A DNA stretch of 64,000 bases from contig NZ_JBHUIZ010000005.1 in assembly GCF_042683165.1 (NCBI RefSeq), forward strand, positions 186,001 to 250,000. The letters run 5' to 3'. Both the position numbers and the translations under genes were made by a program. This document shows positions 37,107-46,063 of this stretch, piece by piece. The DNA comes from Tigheibacillus halophilus. Lineage in GTDB: Bacteria > Bacillota > Bacilli > Bacillales > Amphibacillaceae. Positions within the stretch are counted from its first letter, which is position 1. Each line of letters opens with the position of its first letter. The notes beneath the pieces were generated by a model that saw only the letters and a program-made list of their open reading frames with translations, was not told the origin of the DNA and searched no databases.

Positions 37107-37964
37107 TCAACCTGCTTTCCGACCATTGATTTGTTTGATATCCCGCGTGCGGGATGGACTGATGATTGGCTCAAGCCAAAAATAGACCTTTCTTGTAAGT
37201 GGAAGTGAAATGAATAAGGTAAAGTAAATTCCAATTAGTGCAGACAGCATATCACTTGCGCCGGCAAGCATGATGATTTGGTCTGCGTCATGCGGATAAA
37301 TCGCTGCGAGGGTGCTGGACGCAGCTGCCATCATTACCCCGCTGCCGATTCCACAAGCCATGGCGAGTGCCAAAGGATGGAAAATATCTGCTGATGCCAC
37401 AAAACTGGCCAAAAATCCAATGTACGTTGTGCCGATAAAAAAACCGATGATGTAGATGGAAAGCGCTCCTCTTGCTTCGGGAGAATCTGCTCCGTACAAA
37501 TGACAAATCAAGCCATAATCCTTATCTCTGCAAGTAGAACTTGTAGCGCCGATTGCCTCCCTTTTGATGCCAAGCATGAGAGCAATCGGCAAGGCTATCA
37601 TCATGGTTCCTATATGTCCTAGTTCCTGGAAAGCGAGGGCAGGCCCGACATCTATCAATTTGGGCAGATTTGCTCCAGCAAGCACGCCTACCTTTGCCAT
37701 AAATGGGGCTATCGTTACAAGCACCAGCGAAGAGGCTTTTTTTGTCTCCTTTTTCTTAAAAAATCCAAAAATATCTGGTTCAAGCAAAATGCCAATCAAG
37801 ATGGCAAAGAGCATCGGATAAATGATGATTAATGCAGTTCCCAGATGAAACGTTTTGGTCCCAATCAGCTCTGCAATCACAACAATGATGATAGCTGACA
37901 GATATAATTTGTGGTTCTCCTTGATATGACTCCAAGCGGTATTGTTCTGTACTGCCCTTTTCAT
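37107..37964 (-). CDS. DUF3100 family membrane protein
   Basis: 285 residues from ATG 37964 (MKRAVQNNTAWSHIKENHKL), chosen for GGGAGGC upstream; earlier in-frame ATGs lie inside or before the leader terminator. About eight membrane spans, with HIGTMMIALPIALMLGIKRE, EAIGATSSTCRDKDYG and the small-residue stretch MACGIGSGVMMAAASSTLA typical of DUF3100. First gene of an operon under a guanine-class riboswitch, which in Bacillus nearly always controls purine synthesis or uptake; a purine transporter is therefore the best guess, but the family's substrate is not established to my knowledge. Confidence 0.8.
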   Translation of the reverse strand: MKRAVQNNTAWSHIKENHKLYLSAIIIVVIAELIGTKTFHLGTALIIIYPMLFAILIGILLEPDIFGFFKKKETKKASSLVLVTIAPFMAKVGVLAGANLPKLIDVGPALAFQELGHIGTMMIALPIALMLGIKREAIGATSSTCRDKDYGLICHLYGADSPEARGALSIYIIGFFIGTTYIGFLASFVASADIFHPLALAMACGIGSGVMMAAASSTLAAIYPHDADQIIMLAGASDMLSALIGIYFTLFISLPLTRKVYFWLEPIISPSRTRDIKQINGRKAG

Positions 37965-38002
37965 TCTTTTTGCCTCCCTGTTCATTGGTCGTGCATAGGA
38001 AA

Positions 38003-38031
38003 TAAAAAAACTCCAGTATTCACCGGAGTTT
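38003..38031 (-). terminator. Riboswitch terminator (expression platform)
   Basis: On the minus strand AAACTCCgGTGAATACtGGAGTTTTTTT: a six-to-seven-pair stem with a T7 tail, 80 bases after the aptamer and 39 bases before the DUF3100 start. It should form when ligand is bound. Confidence 0.85.
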
Positions 38032-38110
38032 GACAAAAGGAAAAAACAGAAAGCAAAAGAAGCATGAAACAGACCGGGCTTTGCCGGGTTCATGGCGTAT
38101 CGCTTTTGTT

Positions 38111-38185
38111 ATTCCTCATAGTCAAACTATTTACGGTAGTTTGGTAGAAACTTTTGGACCATATTTCCAAATTTATACGAAGAAT
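38111..38185 (-). ncRNA. Purine riboswitch (guanine class), operon A
   Basis: Minus strand. P1 is ATTCTTCGTA (38185-38176) with TATGAGGAAT (38120-38111), ten pairs counting G-T. The core has GTATAA, ATATGG, P2 closing at GTTTCTACC, the P3 loop AAACTACCGTAAATAGTTT and GACTATGAG. These are the conserved nucleotides of the purine aptamer. The specificity base in GACTATG is C, so guanine, hypoxanthine or xanthine is the ligand, not adenine (which would be T). It precedes the DUF3100-amidohydrolase-TauE operon. Confidence 0.94.
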
Positions 38186-38237
38186 GCGAGAAACTGAACA
38201 ATTATTTAATTAGTGATATTAATTTTCGTATATTGGT

Positions 38238-38266
38238 AATGTACACTAACCTTATTCGCCTGTCAA
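38238..38266 (-). promoter_or_regulatory. Sigma-A promoter of riboswitch operon A
   Basis: Minus strand TTGACA (38266-38261), 17-bp spacer, TACATT (38243-38238); transcription would start near 38231, 45 bases ahead of the aptamer. Confidence 0.75.
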
Positions 38267-38461
38267 AGGATTTTTTGCTTTTTTTCTATGGTAATGCGAC
38301 TATCTTACGGTGATTCCTGAAACGATTGAATGAAAAGCTGCTTCATCCGGGTATTTTGTTTCTTAAACCCCCCGAAACAGGTTTGACAACCTGCTTTTAA
38401 CAGGAAGATAAGACTAGCGCATATTTTTTAAACTGATGTTAAAAGACAAGGAGAGATGAGG

Positions 38462-39253
38462 ATGTCTATATTTTCTAGTGATGCATTAAAAGGTGAACAC
38501 GCACTGGTCTCAGGAGCCACAGGCGGCATTGGGGCTGCCACCGCCAAAGTCTTAGTGGAGATGGGAGCGGCGGTGACGATTACAGGCAGAAATAAGGAAA
38601 AACTGCAAAAGCTTGCTGATGAAATCCAGCACAAACATCCTGAAGCAAAACTATGTAAGCAGACAGCTGACCTTCGTGTGGATGCAGACAGGGAGAAACT
38701 CCTGAAAACCGCTGAGCAAACCTGCGGATCGATTACATTACTTGTCAACAGTGCAGGTGCAGCGGGTGGTAACACTGTCGATAAGCTGACAAGGGAAGAC
38801 ATGGAAAAAATCATGGATCTTAACTATACCTCTACGGTACTGTTGACACAGCAGGTTTATCAAAAGATGGTACAGCTGAAACGGGGAGCGATTGTCAATG
38901 TGTCCTCGTTATCCGGCTTGCGTGGAACATATGGCAATACGGCATATGCCGCTTCTAAATTTGCTTTGATCGGTTTCACGCACGCTATGGCGGTCGAAGC
39001 GATTGCCCATGGTATTAGGGTCAACGCTGTTTGTCCTGGCTGGGTGGATACGAAAATGGGACAGCAATCAGTGCAACGTAAGGCTGAACGTTCCGGCAGC
39101 TCTGTTGAAGCATTGCTGGAAGCATCTATTCCATCGGGAAGAATGTCTGAGCCGGAGGAGATTGCCAATACCATCGCTTTTCTGCTCACAGATGCAGCAC
39201 GAAATATCATTGGCGAGTCCGTAAAAATATCCGGCGGCACTGTCTTGCGCTAA
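38462..39253 (+). CDS. short-chain dehydrogenase/reductase
   Basis: 263 residues from ATG 38462; AAGGAG lies eight bases upstream, whereas the ATG at 38456 is too close. Classical SDR: cofactor loop SGATGGIGAAT, NSAGAAGG, catalytic S in VNVSSLSG and YAASK (Y-x3-K). An NRNKEK-type stretch after the second strand (TITGRNKEK) favours NADPH. First gene of a plus-strand trio with a BNR protein (19 bp on) and an alpha/beta hydrolase. TTGACA at about 38382 may be its -35. Substrate unknown. Confidence 0.87.
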   Translation: MSIFSSDALKGEHALVSGATGGIGAATAKVLVEMGAAVTITGRNKEKLQKLADEIQHKHPEAKLCKQTADLRVDADREKLLKTAEQTCGSITLLVNSAGAAGGNTVDKLTREDMEKIMDLNYTSTVLLTQQVYQKMVQLKRGAIVNVSSLSGLRGTYGNTAYAASKFALIGFTHAMAVEAIAHGIRVNAVCPGWVDTKMGQQSVQRKAERSGSSVEALLEASIPSGRMSEPEEIANTIAFLLTDAARNIIGESVKISGGTVLR

Positions 39254-39272
39254 GGGAAGGGGAGGTTAAATC

Positions 39273-40343
39273 GTGAGAAAATGGTTATTAGGGATGGAAG
39301 ATGAACTCGTGATGGTGGAGGAGACTGAAAAAGGCTATCGGGCTTCAGCCTATTTGCAGGGGGCGCAGCCTGTTCAGATTGCATCCGATCCGCAAAATAA
39401 GCAGCGACTGTATTGCGGCACTTATGGGCATGGACTCTGGAAAAGTGAAGATGGAGGTTACCACTGGAAAGCTGTCGGTAAGGTGAATTCTTATCATGGA
39501 CCAAACCAGGGAAATGGCATAAGCTCAGCTTGTATTACAGGGGTCATGGTTCATCCAATCAAAACGTCCAGTAATGGCAACAGCATCGTGTATGCCGGGA
39601 CAGAACCGAGCGCGCTGTATTTTTCAGAAGACCTTGGTCAAACTTGGATACCGTTCAACGGTATCAAGCATTTGCCTTCCAGACCAAATTGGCAATTTCC
39701 TCCGCGTCCGCATACAAGTCATGTTCGCTGGATTGCCCCAAGTTATGCGAATGAAAATCAGTTGAATGTGTCCATTGAATTCGGAGCATTCATCCGCTCA
39801 AGCGATCATGGAAAGCATTGGCAAGACAGACCATTCTTGAGTCCGCTGGATACACATACATTACTTGCGCATCCGAATGCGCCAGGGAGACTGTATGCAG
39901 CTTGTGGCGATGGTTTAAGAAATCCGGAACTTGCCTATGCCCAAAGCGAGGATGAAGGCCGAAGCTGGGCATTTATGAGCGAGGGTCTGGAGAATCATCC
40001 TTATCTATATAGTATGGCCCTCCACCCCGAAGACGCGGACTACCGTCTGGTCTCTGCTTCGGAAAGTGCTGCAAAGGCGCACCATGATTCTCTGTATGCT
40101 ACGATATATCGTAAGAAGGGAAACGAGGACTGGAAAGAAACTGCAGCTGGTCTGCCATGTGACGGCTCATTTATCCATACGCTGACAGCAGATCCGGCAC
40201 AGCCTGGAATTTTTTACGCACTGAATAACCAAGGGCTGTTTCGGTTGGATGCTGACCAGGAGCGATGGGAGAAAATGAATATTCCGTGGCCACATAAGTA
40301 CTTGCAGCAGCACCCGTCATGTTTGATGGTCGTAGGGCAATAA
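39273..40343 (+). CDS. BNR/sialidase-fold repeat protein, intracellular
   Basis: 356 residues from a GTG start with GGGGAGG upstream. Several BNR/Asp-box motifs mark blades of a beta-propeller: KSEDGGYHWKAV, FSEDLGQTWIPF, SSDHGKHWQDR and QSEDEGRSWAFM. No signal peptide. Such VPS10/exo-alpha-sialidase-like propellers are often annotated glycosyl hydrolase, but the sialidase arginine triad cannot be confirmed by eye, so a binding or scaffold role is equally possible. Second gene of the SDR-BNR-hydrolase operon. Confidence 0.75.
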   Translation: MRKWLLGMEDELVMVEETEKGYRASAYLQGAQPVQIASDPQNKQRLYCGTYGHGLWKSEDGGYHWKAVGKVNSYHGPNQGNGISSACITGVMVHPIKTSSNGNSIVYAGTEPSALYFSEDLGQTWIPFNGIKHLPSRPNWQFPPRPHTSHVRWIAPSYANENQLNVSIEFGAFIRSSDHGKHWQDRPFLSPLDTHTLLAHPNAPGRLYAACGDGLRNPELAYAQSEDEGRSWAFMSEGLENHPYLYSMALHPEDADYRLVSASESAAKAHHDSLYATIYRKKGNEDWKETAAGLPCDGSFIHTLTADPAQPGIFYALNNQGLFRLDADQERWEKMNIPWPHKYLQQHPSCLMVVGQ

Positions 40344-40386
40344 AATAGGTAGAAGCAGTCTATTAAAAAAGGGAGATGTAAAACCG

Positions 40387-41322
40387 ATGACACTTGATCC
40401 CCAGGTAAAACATTTACTTGCACAAATGAAAGCGGCAGGGACGCCGCCGTTAGAAAGTTTCCCGCCAGAGCTTGCCAGAGAAGCATTCCGGAAGATGAAT
40501 CAGGAGCAATCTGAACCGGCTGCAGAAGTGCAACGTGTGCAGGAGGGCGCGATACCTGGTCAAGCGGGAGAAATACCATTCCGTGCTTATTATCCAGAAG
40601 GAAAAGCCCCTTACCCCGTTCTGGTGTTCTTTCATGGTGGAGGCTGGGTGATCGGCAATTTGGATAGTCATGACGATATCTGCCGCACCCTGGCAAATGC
40701 CGCAAACTGTGCGGTGATTGCTATTGATTATCGTCTGGCACCGGAGAATAAATTCCCTGCTGCCGTGGAAGATTGCTATACGGCTGTGAAGTACATCCAG
40801 GAAAACGCTGGAGAATTCCATATCGATCCATCGCGTATCGCTGTTGGCGGGGACAGTGCAGGAGGGAATTTGACCGCAGTAGTTTCCCAGCTGGCAAAAA
40901 AAGCCGGGACGCTTAAGCTGGTTTATCAGATACTGTTCTATCCTGCCACCGATTTTACAGCTGACAATGATTCCATCCGGGAAAATTCTGAAGGATATTT
41001 TTTGGAAAAAGATGGTCTGACTTATTTTCGGGATCATTACCTGAACAACCCCGAAGATGCAAAAGATCCATTGGCTTCTCCGCTTCTAGCCGAAGATTTT
41101 TCAGATTTACCGCCAGCAACGATTATCACAGCAGAATATGACCCGCTGCGTGACGAAGGGGAGGCATATGCTGAAAAGCTGGAAAGAGCTGGTGTGCAGG
41201 TTGTCAAGTCAAGATATGAGGGTATGATCCATGGTTTTGCCAGCATGTCGGCGGAACTGGACAAGGGAAAAGAAGCACTGAAGGAAGCTGCAGACGCTTT
41301 GCGGGCAGTATTTGAAAAATAA
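40387..41322 (+). CDS. alpha/beta hydrolase, HSL-family esterase
   Basis: 311 residues of the hormone-sensitive lipase family: oxyanion motif HGGGW (83-87), nucleophile S157 in GGDSAGG, acid D in AEYDPLRDEG and H in MIHGFASM. Hydrolyses short-chain esters or lactones in the cytoplasm. AAGGGAG precedes the ATG. Last gene of the SDR-BNR operon, ending at a strong terminator. Could open a lactone or ester made by the SDR, but that is speculation. Confidence 0.9.
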   Translation: MTLDPQVKHLLAQMKAAGTPPLESFPPELAREAFRKMNQEQSEPAAEVQRVQEGAIPGQAGEIPFRAYYPEGKAPYPVLVFFHGGGWVIGNLDSHDDICRTLANAANCAVIAIDYRLAPENKFPAAVEDCYTAVKYIQENAGEFHIDPSRIAVGGDSAGGNLTAVVSQLAKKAGTLKLVYQILFYPATDFTADNDSIRENSEGYFLEKDGLTYFRDHYLNNPEDAKDPLASPLLAEDFSDLPPATIITAEYDPLRDEGEAYAEKLERAGVQVVKSRYEGMIHGFASMSAELDKGKEALKEAADALRAVFEK

Positions 41323-41327
41323 TGTTG

Positions 41328-41372
41328 AAAAGCTTGCACCCCGCCAACAGGTGGGTATGCAAGCTTTTTTTC
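41328..41372 (+). terminator. Terminator of SDR-BNR-hydrolase operon
   Basis: AAAGCTTGCA with TGCAAGCTTT, a further CACC/GGTG inner pair and a T8 tail. Confidence 0.88.
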
Positions 41373-42408
41373 ATTCGTAATGGATTTTCATATCTCCGTG
41401 CTGAATCCAGCCTTTTTTCCGAAACCACTCAGACAGAAGCAGGCTGATGATGGCAGGCGCGATGATATGTAAAATGAGAATACTGATTAATATTCCCATA
41501 GAGAAACCCATGGATTCGAACGTCATAATCTGCCCAACAAGTCCGCTCGTCCCCATGCCTGCACCGGATGGGTTATTCGTAAGCCCCAGCCAAACAGTGC
41601 CAATGGGTGCCAGGACAGCTCCGGCGATAGTCGGGGGCAGCAGAATAATCGGTTTTTTCAAGATGTTGGGCACCTGCAGCATGGAGGTGCCGATTCCCTG
41701 GGCTAAAAAACCGCCAAAGCCATTTTCCCTGTAACTGGAAATGGCGAATCCAATCATTTGAGCAGAGCAACCAATTGCTGCGGCTCCTGCCGCGATACCA
41801 TCAAGTCCAAGCATCAGGGCGATAGCAGCGCTGGAAATCGGGGCGGTCAAGGCCCATCCCATCAGCACAGCAACCAGTATGCCCATCACGAATGGCTGCT
41901 GATCTGTCGACCAATTGATGATCTCCCCGAACCACAGCATGAAGCTGTTGATCGGTTTTCCGATGATGCTCCCGGCAATGAAACCAACGATGATGGTGAC
42001 TAAAGGTGTAATCACAATATCGATACGAGTGGTTTTATAAACCATCTTACCGAATTCCGTTGCGAATAATGCAGTGACATAACTGCCGGCAGGTCCGCCC
42101 AGCTCCGCCCCGAAAGCGCCGGCAAACAAAGCGGAAAATAAGACGAGCGGCGGTGCCTTCAACCCATAAGCGATGGCCACTCCGATGGCACCGCCCATGA
42201 TCTTCGTGTCCATGGCGAAGCTGCCCATTTGGATCATGTAAGCACCGATAGCCGCTACATAAGACCCAGTTAATTGTTCCCCGATGGTTTTAATGATCAG
42301 CCCGATGATCAAAGATGAAAACAGACCTAAAGCCATATAGCTTAGCGCAGTGATGACATATTCCCTGGGTGATAAAGAAACCCCTTTGCTCTTTAGAAAA
42401 CTTTTCAT
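41371..42408 (-). CDS. PTS IIC-like / PfoR-superfamily membrane protein
   Basis: 345 residues with about nine spans and Gly/Ala-rich loops (TKIMGGAIGVAIAYGLKAPP, GAFGAELGGPAGSYV, LTNNPSGAGMGTSGLVGQ). This is the EIIC_2 type found as stand-alone genes, earlier called PfoR, with no EIIA or EIIB next to it. It is therefore more likely a facilitator or regulator than a working PTS. GGAGGAG precedes the ATG. Monocistronic; upstream lies an array of 21-bp repeats. Confidence 0.8.
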   Translation of the reverse strand: MKSFLKSKGVSLSPREYVITALSYMALGLFSSLIIGLIIKTIGEQLTGSYVAAIGAYMIQMGSFAMDTKIMGGAIGVAIAYGLKAPPLVLFSALFAGAFGAELGGPAGSYVTALFATEFGKMVYKTTRIDIVITPLVTIIVGFIAGSIIGKPINSFMLWFGEIINWSTDQQPFVMGILVAVLMGWALTAPISSAAIALMLGLDGIAAGAAAIGCSAQMIGFAISSYRENGFGGFLAQGIGTSMLQVPNILKKPIILLPPTIAGAVLAPIGTVWLGLTNNPSGAGMGTSGLVGQIMTFESMGFSMGILISILILHIIAPAIISLLLSEWFRKKGWIQHGDMKIHYE

Positions 42409-42564
42409 TTTCTCCTCCCCCTATCATGTGAAATAATTCACATGATAAATACGAAATCTATGAATTTTTTGTGTCATAGCTATTATTACCATAAAAATTT
42501 CTAAAATGGAATGTTTTTCGAAATTTTTATGGTAGATAATGTTGCACAGCGTTAATCTTGAACT

Positions 42565-42689
42565 CACAAGTAAATACACTGATTTGACAAGTATCCGTCT
42601 CCAACTGGTAAGTAAGATGCCTAATGGACAAGTATTATACCACTACCGACAAGTAAGCATGCCAAACTGACAAGTATGCGTCTTCATTC
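42565..42689 (+). repeat. Six tandem degenerate 21-bp repeats
   Basis: Units start at 42565, 42586, 42607, 42627, 42648 and 42669; all are 21 bp except the third (20 bp). Consensus GACAAGTAnGCnTnCCnAACT, with GACAAGTA exact in units 2, 4, 5 and 6, and CACAAGTA and GGTAAGTA in the others. They lie between the divergently ended PTS IIC-like gene and guaD with no unique spacers. Confidence 0.85.
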
Positions 42690-42752
42690 GAACGTATTAC
42701 ACCTAAAAAATATGAAGCAGAGGGGGATTCTCCCTCTGCATCAAGTCATTGA

Positions 42753-44120
42753 TCAGTTTCTTTCATGGACTTTTTCCCCTTGTACCCAGACCTGGCGGAT
42801 ATTCTCCGGCCGAACATTATACATGATTTTCTGGAAAATATCATATAAATCTTCGTTTGAATCAAAAATAGGGAGTTTTGCATTTTTTACCTTGGTATCA
42901 ACGATTTGCACATCCCATGCATAATTTTTTTCAATGCGGCCGATGGGGAGGCTTAAGCTTTCCCCGCCGCCGGCAGTTGCAAAATAGAATGCTTCATTCA
43001 TCGTGATACGTGAGCCAGGTACACCGCGACGCTCTGCCGGAAGTGCCGGATCTACGCCGTCTTCCAACATTCGTGAAGAAGCGACGGCTTGTTTGGCATT
43101 ATCATAGAGGCTTGCTGTGCCGCCAGCGGAAATATCTGTTCCTAAACCGATGTCCACCCCCAAAGCCTTAAAGCGCGCGGCTGGGAGGACACTGTTTGCA
43201 AAATAAGCGTTCGAGAGCGGGCAATGGCTGATAGCTGTACCTGTTTCAGCGAACAGTGCTGCATCTTCATTATCCAGGAAATTACAGTGGGCCATAATAG
43301 CTTTGTCGCTCAATAAACCGAAATCATGCAATGCAAAAGCATCGTGTTTATCGCATCGCTCCAGCACATGCTGGTGTGCCCAATCGCTTTCACTGCAATG
43401 CGACTGAATATGTGTGTTGTGCTTCGCAGCCAATTCTCCCAGCCCTTTTAGTACCTCGTCCGTGCAGCTTGGAATAAAGCGCGGCGTGACAACGGGATAA
43501 ACCCCCTGCTTCACTTTTTTGGCGAGCTTTTTCACAGCCAAAATGAATGCCTCCGTATCTTCTAAGGCAGTCTTGCTGTCTGCATCCCGATAGTATGGAG
43601 GATTTTGTTCCGTGTCATCAGCGACAACTTTTCCGACCAGTCCGCGCTGCCCCCTTTCGGCACATATTTCCGCCAGCAGCATACTGGCTTCTTTATGTAT
43701 CGTAGCGAAGTACAGGGCTGTCGTTGTTCCGTTCGCAAGCAAAGTTCCAACCAAGTCTTCATAGACATTCTTTGCAAAGGAGAGATCTGCGTATTTCGCT
43801 TCCAAGGGGAATGTGTACTCATGCAGCCAATCATAAAGAGGTAGATCCAGCGCAGTGCCAGATTGTGCCCATTGCGGCGCGTGCACATGTAAATCTATGA
43901 AACCTGGAAGGATATATTGGCCATCGGCTAAGCGATGGAAGTTTTCCGCGTTCTCACATGTGCGCAGCAGCTGCTGATATTCTGCATGGTCGGGTGCCAC
44001 CATCCTTTCAATCACCCCTTCTGCATTGATGAAAAAGAGATAGTCTTTGCATATGGCTATTTCTTTTGGGGAGCGGCTGGAAAAAGCTGTTCCTAAGAAA
44101 ATTTCCGAATGATTATTCAT
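42753..44120 (-). CDS. guaD: guanine deaminase
   Basis: 455 residues of the amidohydrolase superfamily type of guanine deaminase. Metal ligands: HVHAPQWAQ after PGFID, H in IQSHCSESDW, H in MAHCNFL and D in GLGTDISAGG; the RFIPSC and PQWAQSG segments fit guanine binding. Converts guanine to xanthine and ammonia. GGGAGG precedes the ATG. It is divergent from the NCS2 permease/Rieske operon and lies within the purine island, giving xanthine as the shared intermediate. Confidence 0.92.
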   Translation of the reverse strand: MNNHSEIFLGTAFSSRSPKEIAICKDYLFFINAEGVIERMVAPDHAEYQQLLRTCENAENFHRLADGQYILPGFIDLHVHAPQWAQSGTALDLPLYDWLHEYTFPLEAKYADLSFAKNVYEDLVGTLLANGTTTALYFATIHKEASMLLAEICAERGQRGLVGKVVADDTEQNPPYYRDADSKTALEDTEAFILAVKKLAKKVKQGVYPVVTPRFIPSCTDEVLKGLGELAAKHNTHIQSHCSESDWAHQHVLERCDKHDAFALHDFGLLSDKAIMAHCNFLDNEDAALFAETGTAISHCPLSNAYFANSVLPAARFKALGVDIGLGTDISAGGTASLYDNAKQAVASSRMLEDGVDPALPAERRGVPGSRITMNEAFYFATAGGGESLSLPIGRIEKNYAWDVQIVDTKVKNAKLPIFDSNEDLYDIFQKIMYNVRPENIRQVWVQGEKVHERN

Positions 44121-44257
44121 ATTTTCCTCCCGTTGTTCGTTTTTGGTATATTGCTTATTATAGTAGATTCGAATAACTTAATCTATATAAATAGGATTTG
44201 CATGTAAAATAGTAAAAATAAAGGTTTTGGCGAAATTGCTTAAGATGAGTTCAACTT

Positions 44258-44301
44258 TTTTCCGAACAATCACTTGCATTGTGGAAAATGAGTGTTATAC
44301 T
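44258..44301 (+). promoter_or_regulatory. Promoter of purine operon B with PurR-like box
   Basis: TTGCAT (44274-44279), 16 bp, TATACT (44296-44301). Just upstream, TTTTCCGAACAAT (44258-44270) matches the Bacillus PurBox AWWWCCGAACWWT at all but the first base; a weaker GTTC half is near 44249. PurR control is inferred. Confidence 0.6.
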
Positions 44302-44327
44302 AAAAACATTCAAAACAACGACATATT

Positions 44328-44402
44328 GTTTTTCATATAATCGCGGGGATATGGCCCGCAAGTTTCTACCTGTTTACCGTAAATGAACGGACTATGAAAA
44401 GC
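44328..44402 (+). ncRNA. Purine riboswitch (guanine class), operon B
   Basis: P1 GTTTTTCATA (44328-44337) with TATGAAAAGC (44393-44402). Core TATAAT, GGATATGGCCCGC, AGTTTCTACC, P3 with TACCGTAAATG and GGACTATG are the conserved purine-aptamer elements, very like the xpt leader. The specificity base is C (GACTATG), so guanine/hypoxanthine/xanthine. It precedes an NCS2 permease coupled to a Rieske oxygenase. Confidence 0.96.
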
Positions 44403-44465
44403 TGAAGGCAAGATAGGCGCTGATAGGTCAGCGTGTATATCTCAGCCTTTGTATTTCGTCTTCTG

Positions 44466-44523
44466 AAGCTCGGGGTACATTGCTTTTCTGTGTTGCGGAT
44501 AAGCATGTGCTTCGGGCTTTTTT
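44466..44523 (+). terminator. Candidate riboswitch terminator, operon B
   Basis: AAGCTC (44466) can pair with GGGCTT before T6 at 44518-44523, with AAGCA/TGCTT hairpin inside. The stem is less tidy than in operon A. Confidence 0.5.
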
Positions 44524-44674
44524 GTCATGAGATAGGAAGTTTACAGCAGAGCATTCATGAAAGCGTTTGGTTGGAATGCAGATTAATTCACAGCCGGGCC
44601 CGCGTGTCTTTTGACGATGACGGCAGCCTGAAGGAATATTGGTGTCATGAAAACAACCCAGGAGGCGTTTGACG

Positions 44675-46063
44675 ATGGAAAATACTGCCAGAAAGTTGGA
44701 AACAGCTAGTGAAAGAGGTAATGCAGCCGACGAGAAAAAGAAGGATGCTTTTCGTCCGCAAACTGTATTTTTGGGTCTCCAGCATGTATTAGCCATGGAT
44801 CTTTTCATTCCACCGATGATTTTAGCAGGAATGCTATCATTTTCCGTGGCAGATAGCGCCTTATTCATACAAATGACTTTTATTGCCTGTGGATTGGCAA
44901 CACTCATACAGGCGGGGCTTGCAATGAAGCTTCCTGTCATGCAGGGTCCGTCTTTCGTGCCAATCAGTGCACTTGCTGTCATCGGCAGTACATCCGGTGT
45001 CAGCGTGATGATCGGAAGTCTGATACCAGGCGCTCTGCTCATCTCCTTACTGGGTTATCCGTTCAAATTATTCAGTAAAACGGTGAAAAAATTTATACCG
45101 CCAGTGGTTGCTGGGACGGTCATTGTCGTCGTCGGTATTTCCTTGATGCCAAGTGCGATAAACGCTATTTATACGGCAGAAGGAAAGACAGGGCCAAATA
45201 TGCTCGTTGCATTTCTCACCGCTGCTGTTCTGATTTTTTGCATGTATGTCGGAGAAAAATCGCAAACGAAGCTCCAATATGTGAAGGTTGTATCCGTTAT
45301 TCTAGCATTGTCGGTTGGCTCCATAGCGGCTTCCTTTTATGGTCTAGTTGATTTCTCATCAGCAGGAAAGGCTGCATGGTTCCAGATGCCGAGTATCTTT
45401 GCATTTGGCAAACCTGCCTTTGATTGGAACGCGATTCTCATTATGCTGGCTATCTATTTCATCATTATGATTGAAACGACAGGGACATGGTTCACCGTGA
45501 GTAAAGTGACGGGTGAGCACCTTGATAATAAACGATTAGACAGAGGTGCACTTGGGGAAGGGCTTGGGTGCTTTGCAGGTTCTTTCCTCGGAGGGACGCC
45601 TGTAACAGGCTATTCATCCAATGCCGGTATCATCGCCATCACCGGTGTGAAAAGCCGCAAGCCCATTATCATCGGCGGGGGAATATTGGTAATACTTGGT
45701 ATGATGCCAAAGCTGATGAACATAATTGCCAGTATCCCTGCCGCGGTAGTGAATAGTGTTTTTGCCATCATATGTATTGTTATCATGATGAATGGCTTCA
45801 AAGTGATCAAAGAAGTGCCGTTCACCGAGAGAAATATGCTTGTCATCGGCGTGTCTATCATGGCTGCGATGTTCGCAGTACTAATGCCGGCTGACATCCT
45901 GAGTGGATTACCGCAATTGGTGACGTACTTCGTTTCTTCGGGTACAGCTGTTGGAGCAATTGCAGCTTTGGTGCTGAATGTCATCCTACCACAAAAGCCT
46001 GAAGATTGCGGCCTGGTAAAGGAACCAAGTGTAACGCTGAAGCTGGAAAGGGGAAATGTATGA
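44675..46063 (+). CDS. NCS2 family xanthine/uric acid-type purine permease
   Basis: 462 residues from ATG 44675, nine bases after AGGAGG (a TTG at 44669 is too close). Twelve to fourteen spans of the nucleobase:cation symporter-2 fold, with the substrate stretch MQGPSFVPISALAVIG, catalytic-type GIIAITGVKSRKPIIIGG and TGTWFTVSKVTGE. Similar to PbuX/PucJ-type purine carriers. Under the guanine-class riboswitch at 44328, and its stop overlaps the start of the Rieske oxygenase. Substrate is most likely xanthine or a close relative. Confidence 0.9.
   Translation: MENTARKLETASERGNAADEKKKDAFRPQTVFLGLQHVLAMDLFIPPMILAGMLSFSVADSALFIQMTFIACGLATLIQAGLAMKLPVMQGPSFVPISALAVIGSTSGVSVMIGSLIPGALLISLLGYPFKLFSKTVKKFIPPVVAGTVIVVVGISLMPSAINAIYTAEGKTGPNMLVAFLTAAVLIFCMYVGEKSQTKLQYVKVVSVILALSVGSIAASFYGLVDFSSAGKAAWFQMPSIFAFGKPAFDWNAILIMLAIYFIIMIETTGTWFTVSKVTGEHLDNKRLDRGALGEGLGCFAGSFLGGTPVTGYSSNAGIIAITGVKSRKPIIIGGGILVILGMMPKLMNIIASIPAAVVNSVFAIICIVIMMNGFKVIKEVPFTERNMLVIGVSIMAAMFAVLMPADILSGLPQLVTYFVSSGTAVGAIAALVLNVILPQKPEDCGLVKEPSVTLKLERGNV

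Noticed and set aside
38111..38185. Adenine riboswitch
   Set aside because: The specificity position in GACTATG is C; adenine-binding members have T there.
42565..42689. CRISPR array
   Set aside because: The 21-bp units are directly adjacent with no unique spacers, and no cas genes are present.
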